DNA of 37,224 bases from Atopobacter phocae ATCC BAA-285 (lineage in GTDB: Bacteria; Bacillota; Bacilli; Lactobacillales; Aerococcaceae), in NCBI RefSeq assembly GCF_000526675.1, contig NZ_JAGN01000011.1:1-37224 (forward strand), in the 5' to 3' direction. Under the pieces are notes generated by a model. It was not told the DNA's origin, did not search any database, and saw only the letters and a list, made by a program, of their open reading frames with translations. Below, one piece after another: positions 16,706 to 26,130 of this stretch (position 1 is its first letter; each line of letters opens with the position of its first letter). A program made the position numbers and the translations under genes.

Positions 16706-17644
16706 ATGAAACGCATTGCATTGATTGGATACAGTGACACGTTACATTACTTATATTTGCCGATTTTACAACGAATTGAAACCCCAGTTCAGTGGTACCT
16801 TCATGAAGAAAGTCCAATGTTTTTAAATCAAATGATTCAAGCGGTAGCAGAACATGTGGTATGTGAGACCGTCGATGATTTATTTGCTCATGAGTTAGAT
16901 GGAGCGATCATCGCACGCCAAACAGCAGATTATCGACGAATAAAATTCACTTTGATTAAACAAGGTATTCCGGTGTTTACTATTCCGCCGTTGGAACAAG
17001 ATATGATTCAACTAGAGCGTGATTTGAATGCAGCGGAACGGTTTAATGGTTTTGTTATGCCGAGCTATGTGAATCGTTATTCCGAAATGATGAATGTTTT
17101 AAGAGATATCCCTGAAAAGAAACATTTATCCTTAACACAACGTTTTATTAATTCGCGTCGTTTAGTTGAAGAAGCGGTGTGGGGAGACTTTAGTGAAATG
17201 TTACATACAGCTTTTTATATTATTAACGAACCGATTGAAAAAGGGTCATTCCGCATTCGTAAGAATGGCATGTATTTAGAAGAGTTGACGGTGTACTTAG
17301 AATCTCAATCGATGTCCGCTCTTTTAAGATTAAACGAACAGTCCGGAACACAATACCACGAAGCGGTTGTGGAAAGTTTAGGTGGAATGCATACCCTTAA
17401 TAATTGGCAAACACTGACGATTCGGCAAGGTAGTGAAGTAATTGTCGTAGATAAAGATCCATGGGAAAGTATGCCCCATCGTTATGGCATTGAATTAGCG
17501 ATTCAAACATTCATTGAACATTTAGATACGCCAACACAATGGCCCATATCGAAAGAAAATATGTTAGAAACTTATCAAATTTCTAATCGAATCACCTCAG
17601 CATTGTCGACGGAAGGTTACTTGACCTTTAAACACACAATGTAA
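16706..17644 (+). CDS. Gfo/Idh/MocA-like protein with degenerate motifs
   Basis: 312 residues. The N-terminal Rossmann-type segment (MKRIALIGYSD, then alternating strands and helices to about 110) and the C-terminal alpha/beta part resemble the Gfo/Idh/MocA oxidoreductases. The usual GxGxxG dinucleotide loop reads IGYSDTLH, and the usual EKP motif after 'GIPVF' reads TIPPLEQD, so NAD(P) binding and catalysis are doubtful. It may be a binding or scaffold protein or use another ligand. AGGAGGGG precedes ATG 16706; the frame extends upstream to 16664 without a ribosome site. The murB start is 25 bases after its stop, so they are probably co-transcribed. Function unknown. Confidence 0.7.
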   Translation: MKRIALIGYSDTLHYLYLPILQRIETPVQWYLHEESPMFLNQMIQAVAEHVVCETVDDLFAHELDGAIIARQTADYRRIKFTLIKQGIPVFTIPPLEQDMIQLERDLNAAERFNGFVMPSYVNRYSEMMNVLRDIPEKKHLSLTQRFINSRRLVEEAVWGDFSEMLHTAFYIINEPIEKGSFRIRKNGMYLEELTVYLESQSMSALLRLNEQSGTQYHEAVVESLGGMHTLNNWQTLTIRQGSEVIVVDKDPWESMPHRYGIELAIQTFIEHLDTPTQWPISKENMLETYQISNRITSALSTEGYLTFKHTM

Positions 17645-17669
17645 TCAATCAATAGGAGGATAAACAATC

Positions 17670-18584
17670 GTGAAAGAAAAGATTCAACAAGCTTTTCCAA
17701 ACGTAACGATGTATTTTGATGAATCATTAAGTCGTTACACGTATACTAAAACGGGTGGCCCGGCAGATATTTTAATTTTCCCATCTAATCGAAAGGAAGC
17801 CCAAAATATTTTAACGTGGCTCAATCAAAAAGATATTCCAGTAACTATTTTAGGGAATGCCTCCAATGTCATTATTAAAGATGGAGGGATTCGTGGGGCA
17901 GTAGTGATGCTGAACCAAATGACCGAAATAACGATTGAAGATTCACGGTTGACGGTTGATGCAGGAGTAAAATTAATTGATGCAAGTGAAAAAGCACGTG
18001 ACGCCTCTTTAACAGGGTTAGAATTTGCTTGTGGTATACCGGGATCAGTCGGTGGAGCAGTTTATATGAATGCGGGAGCATATGGCGGTGAAGTGAGTGA
18101 CGTATTAGTGAGTGTAGATGTCATTCATCCAACAGGTGAAATCGAAACAATTAATGCGCCAGACTTTGACTTTAGTTATCGTCATAGTGCGTTTCAAGCA
18201 ACCGATGATTTGATTATTCGAGCAACTTTCCAACTTCAACCAGGTAATCAAGCCGATATTATCGCTAAAATGGATGAATTAACAGTCGCACGAGAAAGCA
18301 AACAACCATTGGAATACCCAAGTTGCGGAAGTGTATTCAAACGTCCGGTTGGTCATTTTACAGGACAATTGATTCAAGAGGCTGGATTACAAGGCCATCG
18401 AATTGGTGGAGTAGAAGTTTCTACTAAACATGCCGGCTTTATGGTAAATGTCGATCACGGAACGGCAAGTGATTATATTCAACTGATTCGTTTTGTTCAA
18501 GGGGAGATCAAACGAATTAATCAAGTGGATTTAGAAACAGAAGTACGAATCATTGGAGAAGATCCTTTGGCGACGAATGAGTAA
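17670..18584 (+). CDS. murB: UDP-N-acetylenolpyruvoylglucosamine reductase
   Basis: 304 residues, type II MurB as in Firmicutes. FAD-binding blocks GNASNVI (62-68) and GSVGGAVYMNAGAYGGE (125-141), the catalytic Ser in GSVFKRP (S221), and the end EVRIIGE are present. It reduces UDP-GlcNAc-enolpyruvate to UDP-MurNAc with NADPH, the second committed step of peptidoglycan synthesis. The start is GTG 17670 with AGGAGGA nine bases upstream. It precedes potABCD, an order conserved in Lactobacillales, although potA has its own promoter here. Confidence 0.95.
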   Translation: MKEKIQQAFPNVTMYFDESLSRYTYTKTGGPADILIFPSNRKEAQNILTWLNQKDIPVTILGNASNVIIKDGGIRGAVVMLNQMTEITIEDSRLTVDAGVKLIDASEKARDASLTGLEFACGIPGSVGGAVYMNAGAYGGEVSDVLVSVDVIHPTGEIETINAPDFDFSYRHSAFQATDDLIIRATFQLQPGNQADIIAKMDELTVARESKQPLEYPSCGSVFKRPVGHFTGQLIQEAGLQGHRIGGVEVSTKHAGFMVNVDHGTASDYIQLIRFVQGEIKRINQVDLETEVRIIGEDPLATNE

Positions 18585-18595
18585 ATACAATACAG

Positions 18596-18623
18596 TTGAC
18601 AGAGCAGTTTTCAATGATAAAAT
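18596..18623 (+). promoter_or_regulatory. Promoter of potABCD
   Basis: A consensus TTGACA (18596-18601) and TAAAAT (18618-18623) with a 16-base spacer, between murB and potA. Confidence 0.8.
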
Positions 18624-18677
18624 AAAGTGATTTGTTTATAGTCAATTCAAAATAAAAAAGGTGAAGGAGTGGTGTCA

Positions 18678-19790
18678 GTGACGCAAAATATGATTGAATT
18701 TCATCAAGTAGCAAAATCATTTGATGGAAATAAGGTGTTAAAGGATATTTCATTTTCAATTGAAAAGGGTAAATTTTACACGCTACTAGGTCCTTCTGGT
18801 TGTGGCAAAACAACTATTTTGCGCTTAATAGCAGGATTTTTATCCGCTGACACAGGAGATATTATTTTAAATGACGAGAAGGTAACGGATTTACCGCCGA
18901 ACCAACGTCGGGTGAACACGGTCTTCCAAGATTATGCATTGTTTCCACATATGAACGTGGAAGATAATGTCGCATTTGGATTAAATTTGAAAAAAGTTCC
19001 TAAAGATGAAAAAACAAGACGTGTACGTGAAGCCTTAAAAATGGTTCGTTTGGAAGGGTATGAAAAACGTCAAATTCACGAAATGTCGGGAGGACAACGA
19101 CAACGGGTAGCGATTGCGCGCGCTATTATTAATGAACCGGATGTATTGTTATTAGATGAACCGTTGTCTGCTTTAGATTTAAAATTGCGAACAGAGATGC
19201 AATATGAATTGCGAGCTTTACAACAACGTTTAGGTATCACCTTTGTATTTGTGACACATGATCAAGAAGAAGCCTTAGCGATGAGTGATTATGTCTTTGT
19301 TATGTCAGATGGCCGAATTGTCCAAAAAGGAACGCCGTTGGATATTTATGATGAACCGATTAATCATTTCGTTGCAGATTTTGTGGGTGAAACGAATATT
19401 TTTGACGGTACGATGATTGATGATTATTTAGTCAAATTTTGTGGAGAAGAACTGAACTGTGTGGATGCCGGAATTCCTAAAAATGAAGCGATTGAAGTGG
19501 TGATTCGACCAGAAGATATCGAAATTGTACCGATTGATGAAGCTCAATTTGTTGTAGAGGTACATTCCCAATTATTCCGAGGTGTGCATTATGAAATTAA
19601 TTGTACCGACCAAAGTGGTAATTCATGGATGATTCATTCAACGAAACAAGCCACCGTTGGAACGCAAGTGGGTATTTCAATTACACCACCAGCAATTCAC
19701 GTTATGCGCTTTAATGAAAGCGAGGAAGAATTCTATCATCGTCTCGAACGATACAGTAAGGAGGATGACACACGTGAAGAAGACTTTTAA
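18678..19790 (+). CDS. potA: Spermidine/putrescine ABC transporter ATPase
   Basis: About 370 residues. Walker [10 protein letters not shown] (38-46), Q-loop region [10 protein letters not shown], signature MSGGQ (136-140), Walker B LLLDEP (157-162), the D-loop SALD and the H-loop FVTHD, followed by a C-terminal TOBE-type regulatory domain (about 240-360). It powers polyamine import by PotB and PotC. Three in-frame GTGs precede the domain; the one at 18678 has proper 8-base spacing from AAGGAG (18664-18669). The end overlaps the potB start. Confidence 0.95.
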   Translation: MTQNMIEFHQVAKSFDGNKVLKDISFSIEKGKFYTLLGPSGCGKTTILRLIAGFLSADTGDIILNDEKVTDLPPNQRRVNTVFQDYALFPHMNVEDNVAFGLNLKKVPKDEKTRRVREALKMVRLEGYEKRQIHEMSGGQRQRVAIARAIINEPDVLLLDEPLSALDLKLRTEMQYELRALQQRLGITFVFVTHDQEEALAMSDYVFVMSDGRIVQKGTPLDIYDEPINHFVADFVGETNIFDGTMIDDYLVKFCGEELNCVDAGIPKNEAIEVVIRPEDIEIVPIDEAQFVVEVHSQLFRGVHYEINCTDQSGNSWMIHSTKQATVGTQVGISITPPAIHVMRFNESEEEFYHRLERYSKEDDTREEDF

Positions 19791-20580
19791 GATGTGGGGG
19801 GGCGTCCCTTACGTCCTATGGTTATTACTGTTCGTCATTATTCCGATTGTTTTAGTTTTTTATCAATCGTTATTTAATTTAGATGGAGAATTTACGTTTC
19901 AAAATTACGTCACTTACTTTAATTCGTGGACCTATTTACGAATGACATTAAATTCGATTGTGTTTGCGGCATTAATTACTTTTGTGACGCTTATCATTGC
20001 GTATCCAACCGCTTATTTTTTAACTCGAGCAAAGTATCAATCGTTATGGCTCTTATTATTAATTTTACCGACATGGATAAACATTCTTTTAAAAGCTTAT
20101 GCGTTTATCGGGATTTTTAGTCAATCAGGTTTAGTGAATCAATTTTTAGGGTTTGTGGGATTTGCACCGAAACAACTGTTATTCACTAATTTAAGCTTTG
20201 TATTAGTAGCAGCATATATCGAATTGCCATTTATGATTTTACCGATATATAATGCTTTATCTGATATTAGTCCGAGTTATCAAGAAGCGTCACGTGACTT
20301 GGGAGCGACGAAGTGGCAAACCATTCGCCATATCATGTTTCCATTATCAATGGGGGGCGTTAAAAGTGGTATTCAAGCCATCTTTATCCCTTCACTTTCT
20401 CTTTTCATGTTAACGCGTTTAATCGGAGGAAACCGAGTGATTACATTAGGAACAGCTGTAGAACAACATTTCTTAGTCACACAAAATTGGGGAATGGGTT
20501 CAACTATCGGGATTGTTTTAATTGTAACGATGGTTCTCTTTATGATTTTCACGAAAAAGAAAGGAGGACGTAACGCATGA
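19774..20580 (+). CDS. potB: Spermidine/putrescine ABC transporter permease PotB
   Basis: 268 residues, six membrane helices, with the ABC permease EAA loop [22 protein letters not shown] in the second half. The frame is open well upstream of the start, but GTG 19774 is the only codon with a ribosome site at good distance (AAGGAGG, 19758-19764), and the protein then begins VKKTFKMW directly before the first helix. The first 17 bases overlap the end of potA, suggesting translational coupling. Confidence 0.93.
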   Translation: MKKTFKMWGGVPYVLWLLLFVIIPIVLVFYQSLFNLDGEFTFQNYVTYFNSWTYLRMTLNSIVFAALITFVTLIIAYPTAYFLTRAKYQSLWLLLLILPTWINILLKAYAFIGIFSQSGLVNQFLGFVGFAPKQLLFTNLSFVLVAAYIELPFMILPIYNALSDISPSYQEASRDLGATKWQTIRHIMFPLSMGGVKSGIQAIFIPSLSLFMLTRLIGGNRVITLGTAVEQHFLVTQNWGMGSTIGIVLIVTMVLFMIFTKKKGGRNA

Positions 20581-21416
20581 ATCAAAAAAATAACTGGCTG
20601 GCTAATGCCTATTTAATGCTCGTCTTTATCGTGTTGTATACGCCCATCCTTTTTCTAGTCGTCTATTCCTTCAATGCGGGTGGGACGATGAATCACTTTA
20701 CAAGATTTACAATTGAACATTATATTAATGTGTTCCATGATACGCGTTTGATTTTAATTGTGTTAGATACATTAATAGTAGCCATTTTGTCAGCGACTAT
20801 CGCGACCATTATTGGGACGTTAGGATCGTTGTTAATTTATGAATTACGAAACAGACGGTACCGAGAAGTTATTTTGAACTTAAATAACGTGTTGATGGTT
20901 TCACCTGATGTTATTATTGGAGCGAGTTTATTAATTCTATTTACAGTTTTAGGATTTCAATTAGGATTTTATTCGGTTTTATTAGCACATGTGGCCTTCA
21001 ATGTGCCAATCGTTGTAATCATGGTTTTACCACGATTAGATGAAATGAATCCGTCTTTAATAACAGCAGCTCGTGATTTAGGAGCAACGCCACGAGATGT
21101 TTTACGTCACATTACTTTACCTTTAGTCATGCCGGGTATTTTAAGTGGATTCTTTATGGCATTTACTTATTCACTCGATGATTTTGCGGTGACATTTTTC
21201 GTGACGGGTAATGGATTTACTACTTTATCGGTTGAGATTTTCTCAAGAGCACGTCGTGGGGTATCGTTAGAAGTTAATGCATTAAGTACACTCATTTTCT
21301 TGTTATCCTTCGTGTTAATTATTGGCTATCATGTGATTAATCAACAACATTTAAAACGATTGAATGTGATGAAACAACGCAGTCGCTTAGAAGAAATGCC
21401 TGGAGGTGACGACTGA
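20577..21416 (+). CDS. potC: Spermidine/putrescine ABC transporter permease PotC
   Basis: 279 residues with six membrane helices and the permease loop TAARDLGATPRDVLRHITLPLVMPG. Forms the channel with PotB. The start overlaps the potB stop as ATGA and has AAAGGAGG upstream. The order potA-B-C-D is the standard one. Confidence 0.95.
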   Translation: MNQKNNWLANAYLMLVFIVLYTPILFLVVYSFNAGGTMNHFTRFTIEHYINVFHDTRLILIVLDTLIVAILSATIATIIGTLGSLLIYELRNRRYREVILNLNNVLMVSPDVIIGASLLILFTVLGFQLGFYSVLLAHVAFNVPIVVIMVLPRLDEMNPSLITAARDLGATPRDVLRHITLPLVMPGILSGFFMAFTYSLDDFAVTFFVTGNGFTTLSVEIFSRARRGVSLEVNALSTLIFLLSFVLIIGYHVINQQHLKRLNVMKQRSRLEEMPGGDD

Positions 21417-22483
21417 TGAAACGTGCAAGCTTATATTTTATGCTATTAATGGGAAGTGTTATTTTACTTATGGGTGGCAAATACCTTCTTAGTCATTCGT
21501 CACAATCTTTTGGTAGTGAACGATTAGTTATCTACAACTGGGGCGATTATATTGATCCTGAATTACTTAAAGAATTTGAGAAAGAATATAATTATAGTGT
21601 TGTCTACGAAACGTTTGATTCAAATGAAGCGATGGTAACAAAGATAAAACAAGGTGGAACGCAATACGACATTACAGTGCCTAGTGAGTATAAAATTCCT
21701 GAAATGATTAAAGATAAATTGTTACTACCTTTAGATCATTCGAAAATTAAAGGGATGGAACATTTAGACAAACAGTTTGTCGGCATGCCATTTGATCCTG
21801 ACAATAAATGGTCACTACCTTATTTCTGGGGAACGGTGGGTATTGTTTATAACGATTTGATGGTACAAGAAAAAGATATTCAATATTGGCGTGATCTTTG
21901 GCGACCAGAGTTTAAAAATTCGATATTAATGATTGACGGGGCACGTGAAACAATAGGAATTGGTTTACAACGTCGCGGCTATTCATTGAACGAAACAGAT
22001 TCCAAAATATTGAATCAAATAGCGAATGATTTAGGTGATTTGATGCCTAATATTAAAGCAATCTTAGCAGATGAAATGAAAATGTATATGAGTCAAAATG
22101 AAGCAGCGATTGCGATTACTTATTCAGGAGAAGCAGTCGATATGCTCGATCAAAATGAACATTTACATTATGTGTTACCAAAAGAAGGTTCCAATATTTG
22201 GACAGATAACATAGTCATTCCGAAAACGGCTCGTAATCTTAAAGGAGCGTATGACTTTATTAATTTCATGTTACGTCCTGATATTGCGGCGAGAAATGCC
22301 GAATATATTGGTTATTCAACACCTAATAAAGAGGCATTTGACTTATTACCAGATGACATAAAAAATGACCCACAATTTTATCCTTCACGTGAGTTGATGG
22401 AACAAATGGAAGTTTATAAAACATTAAGTCCTGAAAAGATGAATGAATATAACGATCTCTTTTTAGAAATGAAAATGAAGTAA
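21416..22483 (+). CDS. potD: Spermidine/putrescine-binding protein PotD
   Basis: 355 residues, bacterial periplasmic-type polyamine-binding protein. After an N-terminal hydrophobic segment (about 5-25) the mature fold begins ERLVIYNWGDYIDPELL, nearly diagnostic of PotD. ETFDSNEAM, PSEYKIP, FWGTVGIVYN and the polyamine-pocket acidic and aromatic residues follow. There is no lipobox cysteine, so it should be held by an uncleaved or signal-peptidase-I-type N-terminal segment rather than by lipid; I recall streptococcal PotD having a similar Cys-less start. The start overlaps the potC stop by one base (TGATG). Confidence 0.95.
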   Translation: MKRASLYFMLLMGSVILLMGGKYLLSHSSQSFGSERLVIYNWGDYIDPELLKEFEKEYNYSVVYETFDSNEAMVTKIKQGGTQYDITVPSEYKIPEMIKDKLLLPLDHSKIKGMEHLDKQFVGMPFDPDNKWSLPYFWGTVGIVYNDLMVQEKDIQYWRDLWRPEFKNSILMIDGARETIGIGLQRRGYSLNETDSKILNQIANDLGDLMPNIKAILADEMKMYMSQNEAAIAITYSGEAVDMLDQNEHLHYVLPKEGSNIWTDNIVIPKTARNLKGAYDFINFMLRPDIAARNAEYIGYSTPNKEAFDLLPDDIKNDPQFYPSRELMEQMEVYKTLSPEKMNEYNDLFLEMKMK

Positions 22484-22534
22484 AAAAAGCCTAGTCAACA
22501 AGCTGCTATAAGCAATTTGTTGACTAGGTTTTTC
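22484..22534. terminator. Bidirectional terminator between potD and fni
   Basis: CCTAGTCAACAA pairs perfectly with TTGTTGACTAGG (12 bp) around a GCTGCTATAAGCAA loop. A's precede and T's follow, so it can stop both convergent transcripts. Confidence 0.9.
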
Positions 22535-22553
22535 TGTTTGTAATAAGAAAAGA

Positions 22554-23930
22554 TTAAAGCGGTTGAAGATCTAATCCGACAATTTCTTTTAAATAGTCGT
22601 ACCACGTTCCATTTAGATCAGCTTCTTTTAATTCACGAATCCGCAATGGATCTAAGGATAATAAATAATGAAATTGTCCACTGCTGGAGTAAGCAACAAG
22701 AGCTTCTCCATCCTCAGATCCTTGAAATTCAATTGCTACTTTCGGAAAAACTTTGCGCGCTTCTAATTCTAATTTTCTCGTGTAATATTGGCGCTCGTTA
22801 ATGTATTGATCAACTTCTTCATCTGGAATAAGATAAGCATCCACACGTGTCATGTGTTCATGACGTTTAGTATATTGAAATCGAGTAGCAAACTGCTTAT
22901 AAGGTAAATGACGTTGTTTAGCCCAGTTCACAGTAGCTTCGTCAAATACTAAATCGGTTTTAAGCAAATCATTGACCGTACAAGCACTTAAAAGGGTCAT
23001 GATATGTTTAATTTCTTCTTTCCACACATTAACTTCTTCAATGGTTTGCTCCACACCATGCTCATGAATAAACTTCAACCAGTAGCCAGAAATGCCGACC
23101 CATTGAGCGCCCATCGCTAATGCTTTGACGACGTCCATTGGTGATTGAATGCCACCTGATGCAATAATTGTTGGCCGACGATCATTAGGAATACGTGACG
23201 CTTCAAGTAATGCCAGCGGAGTTGGAATCCCCCACGTATTGAAATTGGATTGAAAATGGTGACGGCGTCTTGCATTTTCAATTTGAGCAAAATTCGTTCC
23301 CCCGGCACCACTAATATCAATCGTATGAACGCCTATTTGATTGAGTAAATCAATCGTTTGATAGCTCATACCAAACCCAACCTCTTTGACTATAACAGGA
23401 ACGGAAACACCGTGAACAATCGCTTCAATGCGATCTAACCATTGTTTGAATGCACGGTCGCCTTCAGGCATGACCAATTCTTGAGCCGCGTTAATGTGGA
23501 TTTGCAAAGCATTTGCTTGAATTAAATGAACAGCTTCTTGAGCCTGCTGGACGGTATAATCGGGGCCTAAATTAGCCATTAAATAACCATTCGGATGAGT
23601 GGAGCGAATAATTTCATAACTTTTAGCATGCATTGAATCTTTTAAAGCTTGACTCATGGAGCCAGTAGCCATGGCCAAGCCCGTTGCTTCGGCCACTTGT
23701 GCGAGTTGTTGATTGATTTTAAATGCCGAGTCACTACCACCTGTCATCGCATTGATAAAGAAGGGGCTAGAGTGTTTCTGATGAAGAACTTCAACGGATG
23801 AATCAACAGCCTGAACATCGCATTGAGGTAAGCCGTGATGAACAAAACGAACGGCCTGTTCAAAAGTTAAATTTTGATGATATTTTTGTAGTGCAAGCGT
23901 TAGATGGTCATCTTTTCTCGAATTGCTCAT
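22554..23930 (-). CDS. fni: Type 2 isopentenyl-diphosphate delta-isomerase with C-terminal extension
   Basis: 458 residues. Residues 1 to about 350 are a normal FMN-dependent IDI-2: RKDDH (5-9), INAMTGGS (59-66), QIHINAAQE with H145, N147, Q150 and E151, VKEVGFG (181-187), GAGGTNFAQIEN (208-219) and the ASGGI phosphate/FMN loop. It interconverts IPP and DMAPP. Typical members stop near residue 350, where this one reads WAKQRHLPYKQFATRF. About 108 further residues follow (351-458), charged, with alternating predicted strands and helices, which I do not recognise. The start at 23930 is the ATG of MSNSRKDD; an upstream TTG at 23954 would put the GTAGGTAG site inside the gene. Last gene of the mevalonate operon. 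Confidence 0.93.
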   Translation of the reverse strand: MSNSRKDDHLTLALQKYHQNLTFEQAVRFVHHGLPQCDVQAVDSSVEVLHQKHSSPFFINAMTGGSDSAFKINQQLAQVAEATGLAMATGSMSQALKDSMHAKSYEIIRSTHPNGYLMANLGPDYTVQQAQEAVHLIQANALQIHINAAQELVMPEGDRAFKQWLDRIEAIVHGVSVPVIVKEVGFGMSYQTIDLLNQIGVHTIDISGAGGTNFAQIENARRRHHFQSNFNTWGIPTPLALLEASRIPNDRRPTIIASGGIQSPMDVVKALAMGAQWVGISGYWLKFIHEHGVEQTIEEVNVWKEEIKHIMTLLSACTVNDLLKTDLVFDEATVNWAKQRHLPYKQFATRFQYTKRHEHMTRVDAYLIPDEEVDQYINERQYYTRKLELEARKVFPKVAIEFQGSEDGEALVAYSSSGQFHYLLSLDPLRIRELKEADLNGTWYDYLKEIVGLDLQPL

Positions 23931-24001
23931 AATTCTACCTACTTTCTTAATCAATAAAAAACGACTGTCCGCACAGCTAAGATGGGATCAGCCGACTGCT
24001 A

Positions 24002-25075
24002 TTAAAATGCTAACGGTGTAATTTGTTTATCTTGCCAATTTTGTTTTAACTCATCTGCTCGATGAGCTTCCTGAGCAGGATAAAAACAAATGCCACAATC
24101 GCCACCACCCGCTCCACTAGATTTCGCTGCGAGTTGGTGCGCTTGACTTAGTTGAATCAACTCCTGTAATGGAGGCGTTTCTAATGTAATATGATGCTGC
24201 GCTGTATACTGTAAAAGTAGTTGACGAAGTTGCGCAATATTTTCTTTAATGCTGGACCAATTTCCGTGTTCTAATGCAGATTTTAAATCTAAAACATAGC
24301 GATCAGATTGTGCGCCAAACATTTCGTCGGTCAACATTAAATTGCTTTGAACATCTTCTAATTCGTCGAGTGTATCCGTAGTTGATGCGGGTACGCCGGT
24401 CCATCCGACTAACATTTGAATGGACGGATGAATCGTAAATGGTCGAATTTCTAAGCTAGGCCAAGTAATTTCCAATAAGGTTAATAAACTAGCACCATGG
24501 GCTAATTGATTTCTAACCCAATCTCGGTCGAAACTCGAATATAAAATAGACTGTTCAAAAGTAGATGTCGCCAAATCACCGGCTGAACCATTATGATTAA
24601 TGCGTAAATGGCTAATGGCAGCTAATTTAAAGATATTCAAAGGTTGATCCATAAAATAATCTAATCCATAAAATGCTAATGCAGCTTTTACGGTTGCAAC
24701 AGTAACAGCGCCACTTGATCCTAAGCCATATTTGACGCCATCTTGTCGATTTAATTCGCTCGTCACATTTAAATGGTAGTAACGCGCATCTAAATCGAGT
24801 TCATGGACTAGTTCTTCAACGACTTGTAGTGCCGCAACAATCAAATGATAAGGATTTTCCCGTTGATCTAACACCAGTTGTCCTTGACGACGATACCATT
24901 TAACTGGCATCTGTGTAAATAAAGGGGAATGAATTGAGCCGGATTGTGTACTCGGCGTAATTTCAACATGAATACGCTGAGGAGTGGGGGTGATTAATGC
25001 TAAATGTTGTGGTTGAACCACTGCATATTCTCCCGCTATATACAATTTTCCCGGGGCACTCATTTTAATGGTCAT
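24002..25075 (-). CDS. mvaK2: Phosphomevalonate kinase
   Basis: 357 residues, GHMP kinase. Motifs: SAPGKLYIAGEYAVV at the N-terminus, the ATP loop YGLGSSGAVTVA in the middle, and KSSGAGGGDCGICF near the C-terminus. It phosphorylates 5-phosphomevalonate to the diphosphate. The start is the ATG at 25075, which overlaps the last codons of mvaD; GAGAGGAAG lies nine bases upstream within mvaD. The frame is open further upstream, but that segment is mvaD sequence. It is separated from fni by 71 bases. Confidence 0.95.
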   Translation of the reverse strand: MTIKMSAPGKLYIAGEYAVVQPQHLALITPTPQRIHVEITPSTQSGSIHSPLFTQMPVKWYRRQGQLVLDQRENPYHLIVAALQVVEELVHELDLDARYYHLNVTSELNRQDGVKYGLGSSGAVTVATVKAALAFYGLDYFMDQPLNIFKLAAISHLRINHNGSAGDLATSTFEQSILYSSFDRDWVRNQLAHGASLLTLLEITWPSLEIRPFTIHPSIQMLVGWTGVPASTTDTLDELEDVQSNLMLTDEMFGAQSDRYVLDLKSALEHGNWSSIKENIAQLRQLLLQYTAQHHITLETPPLQELIQLSQAHQLAAKSSGAGGGDCGICFYPAQEAHRADELKQNWQDKQITPLAF

Positions 25076-26099
25076 GAGATGTGTCTTCCTCTCTTGTTGG
25101 ATAAAGTGACGCCCATTCATCTGCTGATAGTTGGCGCATACCAGGTCCTGCTTGTGTCAAAATTAATTGATCCGATGAATAATGTTCAAGTAATGCTTGA
25201 CGAACACTTTCTAATTCAGAACGTTTCCCTAAAACTTTTAAGTTCGGACCAGCATCTAAAGTATAGTAAATATGATGGCCTTGTTTACGTAATGCTTGAA
25301 TGATTCGAATGGCATGAATCGTTTCAGGTTCAAAATAAAAGAATGGGGGATTGGCACTAAACGTCGTTGCGTGCATTTTCATGGCACTGTGTTCAGTCAA
25401 TTCGCCCACTGTTTGAAAGTCTTGACGATAAATAGCTGCTTTCATTTGTTTTAAATCTTGAGCAGCTGTTTCCACCCAATTAGTATAAAAAGGAGACGTT
25501 TCTACGGTATGTTGCATGCCTACTCGACTAGAAATATCTTTCTTTTGACGAGTTAAAATCATGACCAACATGCCAATGTCCCATTGTGCATCATCAATTG
25601 GAATGGCTTGACTTGTTTCATCATCAACGCCCATCTCCCACTCAACAAACCCACCAAATAAACTGCGTGTTGCACTACCGCTACCACGTCGGGCAATACG
25701 AGAAAGTGCTTGGTGATCCAATTGCCAATTGAAAGCTTGCGCAATCGCCCCAGTTAAGGCCGCATATGCTGAAGCAGAACTAGCTAGACCAGCTGCAGTA
25801 GGGACAATATTATGACTAATAACATGTGCTTTTAAGTCAGTCTGTTCTTTTTCACGAATAACATTTAAAAAGCGTACTAATCCATTAATTTCATCTGAAG
25901 GTTGTAGTTCACCATTAATCGTTAAAGTATCTTCAGCAAAACTAGAATCAAAAATAACTTGTGTATCGGTGTAGAACGCATCAAGTGTTAACGATAAACT
26001 GCTATTCATTGGTAAAAATAATTCATGATCTTTTTTACCCCAATACTTAATTAATGCAATATTTGTATGGGCACGAGCATATCCAATTTTTCTTGTCAT
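25065..26099 (-). CDS. mvaD: Diphosphomevalonate decarboxylase
   Basis: 344 residues, GHMP superfamily. Signature ARAHTNIALIKYWGKKD near the N-terminus, PMNSSLSLTLD, the ATP loop PTAAGLASSASAYAAL, RRGSGSATRSLFGGFVEW and the catalytic Asp in YTLDAGPN. It converts mevalonate diphosphate to IPP with ATP and loss of CO2. AGGAGG lies just before the start at 26099. The 3' end overlaps mvaK2 by 11 bases. Confidence 0.96.
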   Translation of the reverse strand: MTRKIGYARAHTNIALIKYWGKKDHELFLPMNSSLSLTLDAFYTDTQVIFDSSFAEDTLTINGELQPSDEINGLVRFLNVIREKEQTDLKAHVISHNIVPTAAGLASSASAYAALTGAIAQAFNWQLDHQALSRIARRGSGSATRSLFGGFVEWEMGVDDETSQAIPIDDAQWDIGMLVMILTRQKKDISSRVGMQHTVETSPFYTNWVETAAQDLKQMKAAIYRQDFQTVGELTEHSAMKMHATTFSANPPFFYFEPETIHAIRIIQALRKQGHHIYYTLDAGPNLKVLGKRSELESVRQALLEHYSSDQLILTQAGPGMRQLSADEWASLYPTREEDTSHDH

Positions 26100-26130
26100 T
26101 ATAAGCCTCCTGTTCTCGTATCAGTACATG

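Noticed and set aside
19657..19773. Long N-terminal extension of PotB
   Set aside because: The frame is open but overlaps potA coding sequence and has no ribosome site; GTG 19774 does.
23956..23980. Possible attenuator between mvaK2 and fni on the minus strand
   Set aside because: CTGT-GCGG-ACAG followed by TCGTTTTTT has only a 4-bp stem, too weak to call a terminator; kept only as a note.
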